A stretch of 64,000 nt of DNA from Phototrophicus methaneseepsis (GCF_015500095.1 NZ_CP062983.1:2294001-2358000), one strand, 5' to 3'. Shown: positions 1 to 8,429, counted from the stretch's first letter. The notes: generated by a model not told the origin, from the sequence alone. Translations and numbers: made by a program.

Positions 1-1
1 T

Positions 2-763
2 GGCTTTCAGCGGTCGGATTTGATCGTTTTTGCAGGCCGCCCAGGTATGGGTAAGACCAGTTTTTTGCTCACAACAGCGATGAACGCCGCCCGCGTGGGC
101 GCGCGTGTCGCAATCTTCACGATGGAAATGGGCGTGGAGCAGATGGTCCAGCGTATGGTCGCTATGGAGACGGGCATCAACGTGCAGAAGCTGCGCCTGG
201 CCCAGCTTACGGCACAGGAAGCCGCTCGCTTTACGGAAGCTGTCGGGCGCATCAGTAACTTCCCCATTTTCATTGATGATACGCCCGCTATGTCCCCGTT
301 GGAGATGCGCACCAAATGCCGCCGCCTGGCTCATGAGCACGGCCTGGATCTCGTGATGGTCGATTATATGCAGTTGATGAACGCGGGCCGGGGTTATGAG
401 AATAATCGTGTGCAAGAAATCAGCTTTATCAGCCGTAACCTTAAAGAGATTGCCCGCGAATTCAATATCCCTCTCATCAGCGCGGCCCAGCTATCGCGCG
501 CGGTGGAGCAGCGCCAGGATAAGCGCCCTGTGCTGAGTGATCTACGTGAAAGTGGTAGTATTGAACAGGACTCCGACATTGTGATGTTCCTCTATCGTGA
601 TGAGGTATACAATGAAGCTACGGAGTTCCCGAATCAGGCTGATATCCTGGTGTCGAAGCATCGTAATGGCCCAACCGGGACAATCCAGCTCTATTTTGAA
701 AAACGCCTGACCAAGTTTATGGATGCCAGCGTGCATCGGGTTGATTTGAGTGATCTTGAGTAA
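2..763 (+). CDS. dnaB: Replicative DNA helicase DnaB, C-terminal part (5' truncated by window)
   Basis: RecA-like C-terminal ATPase domain of the hexameric helicase that unwinds DNA at the replication fork. The frame is open from the first base, so the gene starts upstream of the window; a TTG at 20 is not a real start because the conserved lead-in to Walker A (GFQRSD) lies before it. Visible motifs are Walker A (GRPGMGKTS, codons 12-20 here), Walker B ([10 protein letters not shown]) and the DnaB run [12 protein letters not shown] followed by [12 protein letters not shown]. The end (sequence near KHRNGPTG) is intact. DnaD-like and DnaC-like genes follow on the same strand, which gives a replication-initiation cluster. 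Confidence 0.95.
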   Translation, partial: GFQRSDLIVFAGRPGMGKTSFLLTTAMNAARVGARVAIFTMEMGVEQMVQRMVAMETGINVQKLRLAQLTAQEAARFTEAVGRISNFPIFIDDTPAMSPLEMRTKCRRLAHEHGLDLVMVDYMQLMNAGRGYENNRVQEISFISRNLKEIAREFNIPLISAAQLSRAVEQRQDKRPVLSDLRESGSIEQDSDIVMFLYRDEVYNEATEFPNQADILVSKHRNGPTGTIQLYFEKRLTKFMDASVHRVDLSDLE

Positions 764-822
764 CTTCTGAATGAAGCAAAGTGAGCCTATTTTGAAGCAA
801 AACCTATGAATGAGATGCCCAG

Positions 823-1536
823 ATGAGCGAGCCATTCAAAGGCTTTAACGCCAGCAAAGATAATGTCATACGCGTTCATGCCCAGTTTTTTACCGAGCTG
901 CTGCCGCAGATTGATGACATGGCTGAGCTAAAACTCACGTTGTATTGCTATCATGTGCTGCATCAGATTGATGGGGCTTATCGCTATTTGCATTACAGCG
1001 ACTTCCGCGAAAATGGGGCTTTTATGGGTATGCTGGAAGCAACTGCCCCTGATAAAGACCCGGATGAACTGCTGGACGAGACGATTATGAAGGCGCTCTC
1101 TCGTGGGACGCTGCTATACGTTGCTGTGGAGTTGGAAACAGGGCCAGAAGCGCTCTATTTCATGAATACGGATAAGGGCCGAGAAGCCATCGACCAATTG
1201 AAATCAGGCAATTGGCAACCGGACCGCGTGCGTGCTGTGGAAGTACTGCCGCCGCGCTTGAATGCGTTTGCCCTGTACGAGGCGAATATCGGCCCACTGA
1301 CGCCACGTATCAAAGACGAAATTGTGGATGCTGAAGAAGAATTTTCAGCGGCCTGGGTCGAGGATGCGATTAATCAGGCTGTCCAGCAAAACGTACGCAA
1401 GTGGAGTTATGTCCGTGCTGTTTTAAAGCGCTGGCAGCAAGAAGGGAAGCGACAGGATGAAAGACTTTCGGGATCTGGCCTCGAAGATGGCAAGCGCTAT
1501 GCAACCGGAAAATATGCCGACTTCATCGATTCATGA
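823..1536 (+). CDS. DnaD-domain replication protein
   Basis: A 237-residue protein between a DnaB helicase and a DnaC-like loader. The C-terminal third (about residues 146-209) has the DnaD/DnaB_2 helical pattern: a start like LNAFALYEANIGPLT, an acidic helix, then a helix ending in YVRAVLKRWQQEG. Family members remodel DNA and help load the replicative helicase. The N-terminal half is probably a winged-helix dimerisation domain, though that is inferred from the family. The last 80 bases overlap the next gene in another frame, so the two are likely translationally coupled. ATG at 823 has only a weak purine-rich ribosome site. Confidence is good for the domain and moderate for the exact role. 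Confidence 0.78.
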   Translation: MSEPFKGFNASKDNVIRVHAQFFTELLPQIDDMAELKLTLYCYHVLHQIDGAYRYLHYSDFRENGAFMGMLEATAPDKDPDELLDETIMKALSRGTLLYVAVELETGPEALYFMNTDKGREAIDQLKSGNWQPDRVRAVEVLPPRLNAFALYEANIGPLTPRIKDEIVDAEEEFSAAWVEDAINQAVQQNVRKWSYVRAVLKRWQQEGKRQDERLSGSGLEDGKRYATGKYADFIDS

Positions 1537-2854
1537 GAGTGCTGAACCGGCTGTTTCCTGCTTTGACCCGGACCATCCAGAATCCCCATGCCCGATCTGC
1601 GGCGGGCTAGGCGTTGTCAAGTATGACGTGCCCGTCATGCATCCGCGCTTCGGCAAGTTGTTCCGCTGCCCCAACTTCCCGGTAGAGGCAGACCGTGAGC
1701 GGCGCGAACGCCTGCGCAAACTGAGTAATCTGGAATCCTTCGGCGAGAAGTCATTTTCTAATTTTGAGATAGCACCTCAGGGCTATTCCTCCGTTGAATG
1801 CCAATCTCTGGAGCTTGCGTTCAATGGCGCGCATAATTACGCACAGCAACCGGATGGCTGGCTGCTGTTAGAAGGGCCATATGGCTGTGGTAAAACGCAC
1901 CTCGCGGCAGCAGTCGGGCACTATCGGCTGGAGCGCGGCGATGCCGTGTTGTTCATCACCACGCCGGATTTGCTGGATCATCTGCGCAGTGCTTTTAGCC
2001 CTCGTTCAGAAACAACTTACGATGAATTATTCGAACGCGTACGAGAAACAGACGTCCTCATTCTGGATGATCTCGGCGTTGAGAACCCCAGCGAGTGGGC
2101 CAAAGAAAAGCTGTTCCAGCTCTTGAATCATCGTTATAGCCGCCGCCTGCCGACGATTATCACCACCAATTGTGACCTGGATAGCCTCGACCCGCGTATT
2201 CGTAGCCGCTTACTGGATGTACAGGTGATACGTCATGTCAAAGTGTTGGCCCCGGATTATCGCTCGCAGGTACAAAATCAGCGTGAGCAGTTACTCTCAC
2301 GTTTGCCGATGTATTCGGATATGACCTTTGATAACTTCAATGTGCAATCCAACGTGACCCGCGAGGAACAGCATAACCTGGTGCAGGTTGCCCAGACGGC
2401 GGCGGATTTTGCGCGTTCGCCACGTGGCTGGCTGATGTTCATGGGCACTTATGGCAGCGGTAAGACTCATCTGGCGGCCTCTATTGCCAATCATCGTCAA
2501 CTACAGGGCGATGCTGTGATGTTCATCACAGTGCCGGATTTGATGGATTACCTGCGCACGACCTTCAGCCCCAATTCAACGCGCAGCTTCGATGAACTGT
2601 TCGATGCCGTGCGTAATGTGCGCCTGCTGGTGCTGGATGATATGAATACCGATTATGCTAAAAGCTGGGCCAAGGAAAAATTATTCCAGTTACTGGATTA
2701 TCGCTATGTGGGCAAACTACCGACTGTGATCACCACAGCACAGGCATTAGACCAGATGGATGAGCGCATTCTCAGCCGCCTGTTGGATACGCGCATCTGC
2801 AAAAATGTGGCGATTACATCGCGCAGCTATGCCGTCCGCATGAACCGTCGTTGA
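1457..2854 (+). CDS. DnaC-like helicase loader with two tandem AAA+ modules
   Basis: 465 residues. A Cys cluster (C45, C48, C71) near the N-terminus suggests zinc binding. Two DnaC/IstB-type AAA+ modules follow. Module 1 has Walker A GPYGCGKTH (140-148), Walker B LILDDLG with D204/D205, sensor-1 TTN (N238) and RIRSRL as the arginine-finger region. Module 2 has Walker A GTYGSGKTH (330-338), Walker B LVLDDMN (D394/D395) and RILSRL, but its sensor-1 position reads TTA (A428). The modules are about 190 residues apart and share long stretches such as WAKEKLFQLL, so they look like an internal duplication. DnaC-family proteins load DnaB, which fits the neighbours. Other in-frame ATGs lie at 1487 and 1499. 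Confidence 0.88.
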   Translation: MKDFRDLASKMASAMQPENMPTSSIHESAEPAVSCFDPDHPESPCPICGGLGVVKYDVPVMHPRFGKLFRCPNFPVEADRERRERLRKLSNLESFGEKSFSNFEIAPQGYSSVECQSLELAFNGAHNYAQQPDGWLLLEGPYGCGKTHLAAAVGHYRLERGDAVLFITTPDLLDHLRSAFSPRSETTYDELFERVRETDVLILDDLGVENPSEWAKEKLFQLLNHRYSRRLPTIITTNCDLDSLDPRIRSRLLDVQVIRHVKVLAPDYRSQVQNQREQLLSRLPMYSDMTFDNFNVQSNVTREEQHNLVQVAQTAADFARSPRGWLMFMGTYGSGKTHLAASIANHRQLQGDAVMFITVPDLMDYLRTTFSPNSTRSFDELFDAVRNVRLLVLDDMNTDYAKSWAKEKLFQLLDYRYVGKLPTVITTAQALDQMDERILSRLLDTRICKNVAITSRSYAVRMNRR

Positions 2855-2882
2855 GTCCGAATCTCGTGAGAAGCAGTCTCTA

Positions 2883-3758
2883 ATGAGCACCATAACAGTG
2901 ATTCCGTATCAGCGTAAATACCGTACGCCGATCTTAAACATGCTGTATTACAGTCGGCGGACGCATGTGCATCTGGATTGGGACCTACCGGGGCAGTGGA
3001 TTGAGCGCGAGGGCGTTCGGTTATTGTTGGCCTGGGATGGAGGGCAGTTGGCTGGCTTTATGGGCGTGACGCCTGTGCTTAATGGGGCGAGTTGGCTCCG
3101 TATGATCGGTGTATCCAATAAGCATGATACAGGGGCGATACTCACGCTCCTCTGGAATGAGATACAGCCTATTCTGCGAGAGGATGGCATCCACCAGGTC
3201 GCCTTACTGGCGATACATCAATGGGTTGAGCCTTACCTGCCAGAACTCGGCTTTGCTTATCAGGAAGATGTGATAACGCTCTATCGTGAGAAGGGCAGCG
3301 CAATGCCTGAGCTGCAAAAGCCCGTCATTATCCAGCCAGCTTATAGCGAACATATGCCACAAATTACGCGCGTTGATCACGCCGCGTTTGAGCCGCCCTG
3401 GCAGATGTCTACCACAGATGTCTATCAGGCCCGCCGCTACGCCGCCCATTATACGATTGCGCTCGTCAATCAGCAGATTGCAGGCTTCCAGATCAGTACT
3501 CGCCACCAGGGAACAGGGCATCTGGCACGGCTGGCTGTACACCCCTCTATGCAGGGCAAAGGCGTTGGCGCTGCACTGGTCTATGACCTCATTGATAAGC
3601 TGGAAAAGCGCGGTGCGGAGTCTATCACTGTCAATACGCAGATGACCAACGATCACAGCCAACACCTGTATGAACGCTTCGGCTTCCGGCGCAATGGCTT
3701 CGATTTCCCCGTGTGGGCTGCAAACATTGGCGCGATTACAAACGAATCCTCCTCCTGA
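2883..3758 (+). CDS. GNAT family N-acetyltransferase
   Basis: 291 residues, about twice the size of one GNAT domain. The second half (about residues 145-285) has a clear GNAT fold: an ARLAVHPSMQGKGVGAALV stretch, which is the acetyl-CoA pyrophosphate-binding motif, followed by YERFGFRRNG near the end. The first half (residues 1-140) resembles a degenerate GNAT-like domain (LAGFMGVTP), so this may be a two-domain protein with one active site. The substrate cannot be told from sequence. It sits 28 bases after the DnaC-like gene on the same strand, possibly by chance. Confidence 0.82.
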   Translation: MSTITVIPYQRKYRTPILNMLYYSRRTHVHLDWDLPGQWIEREGVRLLLAWDGGQLAGFMGVTPVLNGASWLRMIGVSNKHDTGAILTLLWNEIQPILREDGIHQVALLAIHQWVEPYLPELGFAYQEDVITLYREKGSAMPELQKPVIIQPAYSEHMPQITRVDHAAFEPPWQMSTTDVYQARRYAAHYTIALVNQQIAGFQISTRHQGTGHLARLAVHPSMQGKGVGAALVYDLIDKLEKRGAESITVNTQMTNDHSQHLYERFGFRRNGFDFPVWAANIGAITNESSS

Positions 3759-3885
3759 AAGATCACTTTTTTGAGACTCGCTGGCATAGCGATACACTTG
3801 CACCACGTTGAGCTTCATGTTCGTATCCATCAATAATTGCTATTCAGACAACCGCTGTACAAAATGTTCAAGAGAAGGATAAGCC

Positions 3886-4872
3886 ATGGCAGTCATGTAC
3901 TATGAAGAAGATGGCGATCTGAATGTCATCAAGGATAAGCGCATTGGGGTGGTCGGCTATGGCAACCTGGGTCGCCCTGTCGCGCTGAACCTGCGAGATT
4001 CCGACTTGAATGTGCGGGTTGGCCTGGGTAGTGATGAAAGCCGCGCGATTGTTGAGGCCGATGGACTTGCTCCCTGGGCGATTGATGCGCTGGTAGAAGC
4101 TAGCGATATTATCCTTGTGCTGCTCCCCGATGAAGTGATGGCACAGGTCTACCTGGAAAAAATTTCGCCTAAGCTGCGTGCAGGTCATACGCTCATCTTC
4201 GCCAGTGGCTATACATTGGCTTTTGGCTTCATCGAACCGCCGCCTTTTGTCGATGTGGGCATGATTGCACCACGTGCGATTGGGGCCGCTGTGCGAGAAC
4301 GTTACCAGAGTGGCGAAGGTTTCTATAGCTTTGTCGCTGCGGGGCAAGATGCCAGCGGCCACGTGTGGGATACAATCCTGGCACTGGCGAAGGCTGTTGG
4401 CTCTTTGTGGGCAGGGGCTTTTGAAATTACGATTGAGCAAGAAGTCGAACTGGACCTGTTCGTCCAGCAGGCGATTTTGCCCGCTGTCCACCAGATTTTG
4501 ACGACTGCCGCGAATGTGCTGCTTAATGCCGGTTACCCGCCAGAGGCGGCTATGATGGACCTCTACATCAGCGGTGAACTCAATGATTATATGCAGCGCG
4601 CGACGGATAGCGGCTTGCTGCACGCTTTACGCCTCACCTCATTGACCAGCCAGTTTGGTATATTCAGCCGTCAGGAACGCTTCCGCGAGTTGAAGCTGGA
4701 ACGCTTGATGGAAATGACGCTCGATGAAATCCGTGATGGCACGTTTGCCCGTGAGTGGGCGCGTGAATATGCGGATGGTTACCCGCGCTTGCTCAAGCTG
4801 TTGAAAAACCAGGAAAATATGGATTTGTGGGAGCTGGAACAGCAAACCATTGAACTACTGCGGGGTTTCTGA
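3886..4872 (+). CDS. Ketol-acid reductoisomerase-like protein lacking catalytic residues
   Basis: 328 residues, colinear with class I ketol-acid reductoisomerase (IlvC). It has a Rossmann NADPH motif GVVGYGNLGRP (21-31), the APR.IG region (128-133), the QDASG motif (154-158) and the all-helical knotted C-terminal domain. The catalytic set is not conserved. The SHGFNIHF-type motif reads ASGYTLAF, so the catalytic His is S107. The Lys of APKGPG is R130. Of the four metal ligands only D190 remains: Glu194 is Q, Glu226 aligns with D225 and Glu230 with S229. It therefore probably does not make branched-chain amino acids, and no ilv genes lie nearby. ATG at 3886 follows a good AGAAGGA site. Confidence 0.82.
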   Translation: MAVMYYEEDGDLNVIKDKRIGVVGYGNLGRPVALNLRDSDLNVRVGLGSDESRAIVEADGLAPWAIDALVEASDIILVLLPDEVMAQVYLEKISPKLRAGHTLIFASGYTLAFGFIEPPPFVDVGMIAPRAIGAAVRERYQSGEGFYSFVAAGQDASGHVWDTILALAKAVGSLWAGAFEITIEQEVELDLFVQQAILPAVHQILTTAANVLLNAGYPPEAAMMDLYISGELNDYMQRATDSGLLHALRLTSLTSQFGIFSRQERFRELKLERLMEMTLDEIRDGTFAREWAREYADGYPRLLKLLKNQENMDLWELEQQTIELLRGF

Positions 4873-4904
4873 TCGCAGGTTGAGCTTAATTAATGAAACA
4901 AACT

Positions 4905-4949
4905 TTGTCCATATAATGAAATTATAATATTTGACAAATATATGGACCA
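4905..4949. repeat. Inverted repeat upstream of the HEAT-repeat gene
   Basis: Arms 4905-4915 (TTGTCCATATA) and 4939-4949 (TATATGGACCA) are near-perfect reverse complements around an AT-rich spacer that contains two TATAAT-like hexamers (4912 and 4923). This may be an operator overlapping the promoter of the gene at 4965. No -35 box at proper spacing could be fixed, so the promoter itself is not called. Confidence 0.4.
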
Positions 4950-4964
4950 AGGTGTGATCTTCTC

Positions 4965-5828
4965 ATGCATCACTCGCTAGCGATTGTTGAGCTCATTGAC
5001 GCATTACAAAGTGAAGACGAAGAAACGCATCAGAACGCTGCTGTCGAGCTGGTGGAATTAGGCATTCAGGCTGTTGATGCCCTGCTGACAGTGGTTCATC
5101 ATCCTCAAGAGCATGTGCGTGCTATGGCGATATGGGCCCTGGGTGAGATGGGGGATGTGCGCGTGCTGCCTGCACTGCTGAATGCGCTGGATGATGATAG
5201 TCCGCGTGTTCAAGAAGCGGCTGTCCGTGCCCTGGGGGAAAGTGGCAACCCGGATGTCATTGAACCTCTGATACAGAAGCTACAATCCAACTATAGCAGC
5301 GTACGGCTGAGCGCAGCAACTGCGCTGGGGTGGATCAGCGATGAACGCTCTATGCAAGCCATGATTAACGTATTGACACAGTCCGATGATGCCCAATTGC
5401 TCAGCCGTATTGCAGAGTCGCTTGGCAAACTGGGTAATCATGATGCGGTGCCCGCTCTCATCAAGAACCTGCACAATAGCAACGATTGGGTGCGAATGCG
5501 GGCCGCACGGGCCTTAGGCAAGCTGGCTGACCGCCGCGCGGTCAATGACCTGGTTCACAAATTGGGCGATCAAAACCAGTGGGTGCGCTATGATGCGGCC
5601 TTGGCATTGGGCGAAATTGGCAGCAGTGAAGCCCTGTTTGATCTCATCAATGCCCTGAAGTATGATTCTGTGCCGCAGGTTCGGCGTGCTGCGGCGATCG
5701 CTCTTGGTCGTATGGGCGATCCTTCAGCAATTGATGCACTCAAAGCATGCCTGCACGACCCGGATGATGATGTTCTAGAAGCGATTGACGTGGCCCTGGT
5801 ACTGCTCGGTGCTCCTCTGGACGCTTAG
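4965..5828 (+). CDS. HEAT-repeat / PBS lyase-like repeat protein
   Basis: 287 residues made almost entirely of about eight 31-residue helical repeats. Repeated signatures are VRAMAIWALGEMGD, VQEAAVRALGESGN, VRLSAATALGWISD, VRMRAARALGKLAD, VRYDAALALGEIGS and VRRAAAIALGRMGD. There is no signal peptide or membrane segment. Such alpha-solenoids are usually protein-interaction scaffolds; the PBS-lyase type also occurs in bilin lyases, but no phycobiliprotein genes are present here. It is a single-gene unit: its own AT-rich upstream region with an inverted repeat, and a strong terminator at the end. Confidence 0.85.
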   Translation: MHHSLAIVELIDALQSEDEETHQNAAVELVELGIQAVDALLTVVHHPQEHVRAMAIWALGEMGDVRVLPALLNALDDDSPRVQEAAVRALGESGNPDVIEPLIQKLQSNYSSVRLSAATALGWISDERSMQAMINVLTQSDDAQLLSRIAESLGKLGNHDAVPALIKNLHNSNDWVRMRAARALGKLADRRAVNDLVHKLGDQNQWVRYDAALALGEIGSSEALFDLINALKYDSVPQVRRAAAIALGRMGDPSAIDALKACLHDPDDDVLEAIDVALVLLGAPLDA

Positions 5829-5862
5829 TGCAAACCTAACTCGTAGATGATAATTTAAACTA

Positions 5863-5892
5863 AAAAGCCCGCTCCTACATGAGCGGGCTTTT
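5863..5892. terminator. Bidirectional rho-independent terminator
   Basis: A perfect 12-bp stem (AAAAGCCCGCTC at 5863-5874, GAGCGGGCTTTT at 5881-5892) with a 6-nt loop. The A-rich and T-rich flanks let it serve both the HEAT-repeat gene (+) and the convergent queuosine-precursor transporter (-). Confidence 0.9.
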
Positions 5893-5914
5893 CTGTTTAT
5901 ACCTATTGCATTGC

Positions 5915-6643
5915 TTATGCGGCATCGAAGCGGAACGGGTTAAACTGCGTATCGTAGTCGTAGTAATCTTCGCTCTCGGCACGCTTCAGCCAGTTCACAA
6001 TCTGGATTGTGATGGGTGTCAGGAGCACTTCGATCCCGACTTTGAACACATAGTTGAACGCGATTAGCGAGACGATAATTTCCGGCGGGAAGACGCCCAG
6101 AGCCGTTGCAATCACGAAGAAAATGACCGTATCCACGCCTTCGCCAACCAGGGTGCTGCCGATAGTACGCGTCCACAGCCAACGGCCTTTGGTCGCAATC
6201 TTCATCTTAGCGAGCACGTAGCTGTTACTGAACTCACCGGAGAAATACGCGATCAAACTGGCGATGGCTAACCCCGGTACGCCGCCCAGGATGGCATCAT
6301 AAGCTGCTTGGCCTGCATAGCCGGACCATTCTGCTTCACCGGGTAAAGCGCCAGCCAGCCATACAAAGATAGCCATCATTGCCATTGCAATAAAGCCCAT
6401 CCAGATTACACGGCGAGAGCGTTTATAGCCGTACACTTCCGTGAGAATATCGCCGAAGATATACGAAATTGGGAAGATAAGCGTTCCCGCGTCGAAGATG
6501 AAGGCCAACGGTCCAACGGCAAAACCTGTGTCGATGATTTTGGCACTGCTGAGCAAATTGCTGAGCAGCAGCACTGTGACGAACACGGCCATGACGATGT
6601 CGTAGTAACGGTAGGGGATGCGTTTTGTGGTGTTTTGCTCCAT
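5915..6643 (-). CDS. Queuosine precursor transporter (YhhQ/VUT family)
   Basis: 242 residues from ATG at 6643, which follows GAGGG at proper spacing; the frame extends 16 codons further upstream without a better site. It is a six-helix membrane protein of the YhhQ type (COG1738). Visible signatures are AGTLIFPISYIFGDILTEVYGYKRSRRVIW after the first helix pair, GEFSNSYVLAKMKI, and RTIGSTLVGEGVDTVIFF. Family members import 7-deazaguanine precursors (preQ0/preQ1) for tRNA queuosine. The Asp/Tyr-rich C-terminal tail is probably cytoplasmic. No preQ1 riboswitch was recognised in the short leader and no que genes are adjacent. Confidence 0.88.
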   Translation of the reverse strand: MEQNTTKRIPYRYYDIVMAVFVTVLLLSNLLSSAKIIDTGFAVGPLAFIFDAGTLIFPISYIFGDILTEVYGYKRSRRVIWMGFIAMAMMAIFVWLAGALPGEAEWSGYAGQAAYDAILGGVPGLAIASLIAYFSGEFSNSYVLAKMKIATKGRWLWTRTIGSTLVGEGVDTVIFFVIATALGVFPPEIIVSLIAFNYVFKVGIEVLLTPITIQIVNWLKRAESEDYYDYDTQFNPFRFDAA

Positions 6644-6692
6644 AAGACCCTCTGCTAAATGACTGTGCGAGCTGATGAACTGAACCAACAAT

Positions 6693-6712
6693 TGGGCGAA
6701 TAAGATCGCCCA
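6693..6712 (-). terminator. Possible weak terminator after the nucleotidyltransferase gene
   Basis: A 7-bp perfect stem (TGGGCGA/TCGCCCA) with a 6-nt loop lies 14 bases beyond the stop of the 6726-8021 gene. It lacks a clear U-tract, so it may be only a hairpin in a two-gene transcript. Confidence 0.3.
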
Positions 6713-6725
6713 GGAACCCAGGTGC

Positions 6726-8021
6726 CTATTCTGGGTCGATGACGATCACCTCTTGTTTGACGTAGACGCGTTGACCATCTTTGACATCCTCATGCAGATG
6801 TGTACCCGGGCCAATACTGGCATTTGCACCAACTTTGACGCCCGGCATCGTCATGACGTCCACGCCCAGGAAGGCATTTTCGCCGATGATCGCGCCTAGT
6901 TTATCGCGCCCACTATCGACGCGCTGCCCCTTAACCATACTGGGTACCGGGCCATGGTCAATGCGCAAGTTGGCGGTGGTACATCCGGCACTGAAGTTCA
7001 CATTCTCCGCAAAGACGCTATCCAGCACACGGCAGGCATGCATCTGGCAGCCATCTGCTACATAACTGCGGGCAACCTCTGTTGTGAAGCCGACGTTGCA
7101 ATGATCCAGCACCATACTGGAACGGACCATCGCATTATTGCCAACGACGGTATTGCGGCCTATATAAGCTGGGCCGACAACCGCCGCACCTGGGAAAATC
7201 TTCGCGCCGGAGCAGATGACCACATCGCCAATGATGGATGCTGTTGGGGCGATATAGGCATCGCCTGCCACTTCCTGGCCCTTAATCTGCGATAAAAAGG
7301 CATCCATGATCGAGAGCGTGTGCCAGGGGTATTTTAAAGCGTCCCAGCGGCCTTTGTATGGCACGACAAAATAGGGCGACGCTTTCATGAGGGCATCCAT
7401 TGCACGCTCATAATGATCATCGCCTGGTTTATTGCTGGCGTATTCGGTGCGGATGGCATCGTATAACTTAGCTGCGCTGCTGTGGATATGCGCGACGAAG
7501 CTCACCAGGTTGCTGGGTTCGTTGCCTGCACCTGGCTTTTCGACAATGCTGCTGATGCGCCCCTCCTCGTCAACGACAAGGTAGCCCCCTGGGAAGTAAT
7601 GGTCCATTTCGCACCCGGCCAGGTAGGTTGCTTGTTTATCGGCGCGGTAGCGCTGCAACATGTTGATATGTAAGGCATCATCCACCACATCATGCACCTG
7701 ATTGATGTAGATCGCGCGGTCAGCCTCGCCTAGGAGGGGCTCTGTGCGCAGGATGGCATCCCCCATACCCGTTGCCTCTGGCTGGATAGCGACCTGCACG
7801 TGCATATCATCTTTCAGCGAGGCCAGCATCTCCCGGATCAGGTCTTCGTTATCCGGGTTGCCGACGATAATCGCCTCATGAAAGCCGAGCGACTCGAAGC
7901 GGCGCAGTTGACTGATGAGTAAGGGTTCTTCCCCAAAGCGCAAAAATGATTTTTCTCGCAAGGGCCACATCCGTGACGAAGCACCCCCTGCCAGGATAAT
8001 GAGTATGGGCGTATCGGACAT
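6726..8021 (-). CDS. Sugar-phosphate nucleotidyltransferase with left-handed beta-helix (GlmU-like)
   Basis: 431 residues. The N-terminal half is a nucleotidyltransferase domain with the nucleotide-binding signature LAGGASSRMWPL (about residues 10-21), a conserved-type VEKPG, and a substrate loop around PYKGRWDALKYPW. From about residue 245 the protein becomes hexapeptide repeats of the left-handed beta-helix type (for example IAPTASIIGDVVICSG, VGANASIGPGTHL). This layout matches GlmU/GlgC/GDP-mannose pyrophosphorylase-like enzymes that join NTP and a sugar 1-phosphate. The sugar cannot be assigned. Acetyltransferase activity is uncertain because the repeats may be structural only. Confidence 0.85.
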   Translation of the reverse strand: MSDTPILIILAGGASSRMWPLREKSFLRFGEEPLLISQLRRFESLGFHEAIIVGNPDNEDLIREMLASLKDDMHVQVAIQPEATGMGDAILRTEPLLGEADRAIYINQVHDVVDDALHINMLQRYRADKQATYLAGCEMDHYFPGGYLVVDEEGRISSIVEKPGAGNEPSNLVSFVAHIHSSAAKLYDAIRTEYASNKPGDDHYERAMDALMKASPYFVVPYKGRWDALKYPWHTLSIMDAFLSQIKGQEVAGDAYIAPTASIIGDVVICSGAKIFPGAAVVGPAYIGRNTVVGNNAMVRSSMVLDHCNVGFTTEVARSYVADGCQMHACRVLDSVFAENVNFSAGCTTANLRIDHGPVPSMVKGQRVDSGRDKLGAIIGENAFLGVDVMTMPGVKVGANASIGPGTHLHEDVKDGQRVYVKQEVIVIDPE

Positions 8022-8300
8022 GCCGTACTGCTCCTTAAAAATGGCACACGACTAAACAAATGGGTTGTCGTTGGTTCTTTTGTGTACGATTGCTTGAATG
8101 TGGCGTCATTTTACTTGCCTTGGGATTATCTGCCCAGGCGTTTATTGAATAGAGAATTAAATCGATAAACGTCAATACACATGGTCGCAATCAAGTCTTA
8201 CAATGTTGTCAGATCGTATGATAAAGCCACACTGGGGATAATTAGGGGACAAAAGAGCCAAAAACAGTGGTTTATCATAGGATTATCGTCATAGTATGGA
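8022..8300. other. Intergenic region between divergent genes
   Basis: AT-rich non-coding stretch between the minus-strand nucleotidyltransferase and the plus-strand GAF-like gene. It must hold the promoter of the minus gene, but no confident -35/-10 pair was seen and no open frame looks coding. The part from 8301 to 8408 is structured and listed separately. Confidence 0.5.
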
Positions 8301-8332
8301 ACACAATACCCCCTATGTTTAGGGTATTGTGT
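8301..8332. promoter_or_regulatory. Perfect 11-bp inverted repeat abutting a TATAAT box
   Basis: Arms ACACAATACCC (8301-8311) and GGGTATTGTGT (8322-8332) are exact reverse complements with a 10-bp spacer. The right arm runs into TATAAT at 8332-8337, a consensus -10 box for the plus-strand gene at 8430. No good -35 exists at 8309-8314, which suggests an activator- or repressor-controlled promoter with this palindrome as operator. Confidence 0.5.
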
Positions 8333-8350
8333 ATAATCAATTCACGGCAT

Positions 8351-8372
8351 GATAGATAAATAATCATCTATC
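8351..8372. repeat. 7-bp inverted repeat in the leader
   Basis: GATAGAT (8351-8357) and ATCTATC (8366-8372) form a short perfect inverted repeat, the second of three in the leader of the GAF-like gene. Confidence 0.35.
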
Positions 8373-8383
8373 GATGTGATCGA

Positions 8384-8408
8384 CCACGTTTTATCATAAT
8401 CAACGTGG
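8384..8408. repeat. 7-bp inverted repeat just before the ribosome site
   Basis: CCACGTT (8384-8390) and AACGTGG (8402-8408) pair perfectly. The right arm ends nine bases before the GGGGAA ribosome site (8417-8422), so in RNA this hairpin would stand next to the translation start. Confidence 0.35.
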
Positions 8409-8429
8409 GATCTATTGGGGAATTATGGC

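Noticed and set aside
3204-4623. Minus-strand open frames of 209 and 251 codons (3204-3833 and 3868-4623)
   Set aside because: They are shadows of the GNAT and reductoisomerase-like genes and lack ribosome sites and family features.
3886-4872. Functional ilvC
   Set aside because: The catalytic His, the conserved Lys and three of four metal ligands are replaced.
6644-6720. preQ1 riboswitch before the queuosine-precursor transporter
   Set aside because: The leader is short and shows neither the preQ1-I stem-loop nor its A-rich tail.
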